This document shows, in pieces, positions 62,577 to 64,000 of a stretch of DNA of 64,000 nucleotides. Within the stretch, counting starts at the first letter, position 1, and the number at the start of each line of letters is the position of its first letter. The stretch spans positions 423,488-487,487 of the forward strand of contig CAWHNS010000020.1 in the NCBI GenBank assembly GCA_963830715.1, given 5' to 3'. Source of the DNA: CAVVMA01 sp963830715 (GTDB lineage Bacteria; Desulfobacterota; Binatia; Binatales; Binataceae). The notes beneath the pieces were generated by a model. That model was not told the DNA's origin. It worked only from the letters and a program-made list of their open reading frames with translations, and did not search any database. A program made the position numbers and the translations under genes.

Positions 62577-63695
62577 AATGAATCGCCATCTTCGGCGAAT
62601 TCAAGCCGCGCACTCCTTGTAACTCACGCAGGCTTCCGGGATCCGCCAGCCGCAGTGCGCGGGAAGCGGTCGAGCGCGGAGCCAATTGCGATCGCGCCCT
62701 CCAGCCGCGCCGGCGCTGAGAAAGTGGATTCCGTCGCCGAAGAATCAGGAATGGCGCGTGATGTCAAAGCTGTCGGATTGGTGAACTGCGCCCGGATCGC
62801 GATTGGCGGCGGCCAGCAAAATGAACGCGGCAGCGAGCCCGTTTCAGCGTTGTGCACCAGAAGCTCAACGCGGGCTCGTTACGGGTGACGGAAGGTGGAT
62901 TGAACCGGACCGTCGTAGCGCAGCATCTCCTCATCGCCGCACGGCGCATCCGCGTCCACCACCGCGAAGCGCGCGGCTCGGACATCGGACGACAACGCCC
63001 ACGTCCGTTGGATGCGGTTGGTCGTGGTCTCATTGCCCGCCAAGAGAAGCCCATGTATATAAAAGCTGCTCGCTCGATGTTTCCGGCTTGATGCTGCGCG
63101 ACCAGCGCGCTCACCAGGTCAGGTCCGGGCCGGCGCGACGCTGCTCAATCTCCTTCTTGAAGTAATCCGCGAGCCCGTGGCGGGCCTTGAAGAATTCGGG
63201 CGGCTGCGGCGTGCGGGCAGGTTGTTATCGCCCGCCGTAGGTGTCCGACCAGTACTTGAAGAAATCTCGTGTTCTCGGGCGGAAGACCCGAGCATCACCG
63301 GCAGCGGAATCGCGAGGTCCGCCATCAGGTCGAACTCGCCCTTCGCCTCGTCGGCCGCCGGTTGGTGATTTCGCTGATGCGCAAGCTGGAGTTCGCGGAT
63401 CCGTTTCGGCGTGAAGTCGCGGCTGACAGGCGGCGCGGGTCGGCGGGTCGGAGAAGAGTCAGGAACGGATGCGTGGGGATCCTGAGTCACAATCTCGATC
63501 GGCTCGGGCTGGATGCTCGACGAAAAGCGCCCTCGTGGCGCAACCGCGAGCATCGGCGTATCGCGCAATAAGCGTGATCGGGAAAAACATCGACCTTTCG
63601 CGGCGAGCCGCAGTTGCTTGTAGTGCGGATAGGGATTCGCCCGAAATTCCGGAATCCCACGGATTGAAATAGAATTCGCCTGATGCCTGGTTCAT
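62577..63695 (-). pseudogene. Degraded mirror copy of the cytochrome P450
   Basis: Reverse-complement copy of the P450 gene. The start MNQASGEFYFNPWD is intact at 63695, but frames change repeatedly. The haem loop around 62700-62740 is missing bases, so the copy could not encode a working enzyme. Confidence 0.75.
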
Positions 63696-63764
63696 CAGTT
63701 TGGCGCGCCTCCAATTGTTGGCAAGGTTTCCAGCTTTGCACGGTCAGTGAGTCTGGGCGCCCGC

Positions 63765-64000
63765 TTCGTGGTCAGTCCAGTTCTTCAACTCCGGCCAGCG
63801 CTGAGCGAGGCTCGACGCGCTCGGCCATCGTTAAAATGCCCACCCAAAGCCATCGCATATGGGTTGCCGAGGTCCCCCTTCGCTTCCACTTTGGAGAAGT
63901 ATTCCTCGAGGCGCTCGCGCGTCTCCCCCAGCACGATGCATGCTCTCACCCGTATATCGTTCCCGTACCGTAGTTGGCATGGCCGCTGAATTAGGGATGC
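63765..64000 (-). pseudogene. Degraded mirror copy of the glycosyltransferase 3' end
   Basis: Reverse-complement copy of about 56890-57123, the last part of the GT39-type gene, with deletions; runs off the window end. Confidence 0.65.

Larger units (their letters stand above)
60576..64000. repeat. Right arm of inverted duplication, degraded copy
   Basis: Reverse complement of about 56890-60545 with many short deletions and some substitutions: about 3425 bases against about 3656. For example, GTCGGGGTACGTGCTGGGAG at 60576 mirrors the left arm ending at 60545, and the last bases (tagttggcatggccgc) mirror 56891-56906. Reading frames are broken throughout. Most likely a raw foldback read at the contig end, not real DNA. 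Confidence 0.9.

Noticed and set aside
60576..64000. Second P450, MFS and methylase gene set as a true duplication
   Set aside because: Every gene is broken by scattered small deletions and the order is an exact mirror image; a foldback read is more likely.
1..64000. CRISPR arrays, rRNA or insertion sequences
   Set aside because: No regularly spaced repeats, rRNA-like segments or transposase genes were recognised on either strand.

Overview
This window looks like the chromosomal replication-origin region of a free-living, high-G+C Gram-negative-type bacterium, probably an uncultivated lineage. The marker genes (dnaA-dnaN, rpmH-rnpA-yidD-yidC-jag, mnmE-mnmG-rsmG-parA-parB, F0 ATP synthase genes, a PSP1/RicT protein, MutS2) together with a P450, an HpaB-type oxygenase and a GH172-like protein would suit a Binatota/deltaproteobacterial-like soil organism. 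That placement is inference only. The organism appears to decode UGA as selenocysteine, because its selD carries an in-frame UGA at the catalytic position.

Layout. 0-5.6 kb: tmk (partial), holB, ricT, metG, a methyltransferase and tatD in one tightly coupled run. 5.6-12 kb: NnrU-like membrane protein, ECF sigma factor, a permuted DNA-repair methyltransferase (MGMT then Ada zinc domain), selenoprotein SelD, FrnE/DsbA, TusA-like, DJ-1/PfpI and HpaB. 12-19.6 kb: GH172-like protein, broken EEP hydrolase, YyaL-type thioredoxin-domain protein, GT39/83 glycosyltransferase and fumC. 19.86-24.47 kb: a lower-G+C defence island. 24.6-34 kb: acyl-CoA carboxyltransferase, mutS2, AsmA-like, Smr protein and the F0 genes atpZ-atpI-atpB-atpE. 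34-42.8 kb: hemL, origin, dnaA, dnaN, ferredoxin, and the reverse-strand rpmH-rnpA-yidD-yidC-jag cluster. 43-48.4 kb: glycosyltransferases, cupredoxin, chrA, DoxX. 48.4-54.7 kb: mnmE, mnmG, rsmG, parA, parB with two parS sites. 54.7-60.5 kb: SnoaL-like protein, glycosyltransferase, P450, MFS transporter and the 3' part of a restriction-type DNA methylase.

The most interesting system is the island at 19.86-24.47 kb: a complete type III CBASS anti-phage operon. In transcription order it encodes a Trip13/Pch2-like ATPase (Cap6), a small adaptor-like protein (putative Cap8), a bacterial HORMA protein (Cap7), a cGAS/DncV-like nucleotidyltransferase and the NucC endonuclease effector. It is divergent from an XRE repressor plus an ImmA/IrrE-type metallopeptidase that match the CapH-CapP pair. 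In the known logic, HORMA and its peptide partner activate the nucleotidyltransferase, Trip13 resets HORMA, cyclic tri-AMP activates NucC, and CapP relieves CapH repression on DNA damage.

Sequence quality matters when reading this window. From about 60.56 kb to the end it is a degraded reverse-complement copy of about 56.9-60.55 kb, full of small deletions, as expected of an unpolished foldback read at a contig end. Single-base frameshifts also occur in fumC, mccB, jag, the EEP hydrolase, the cupredoxin, capP and a glycosyltransferase, several in C or CG runs. They are more likely sequencing errors than real gene decay. No tRNA, rRNA or CRISPR array was recognised.
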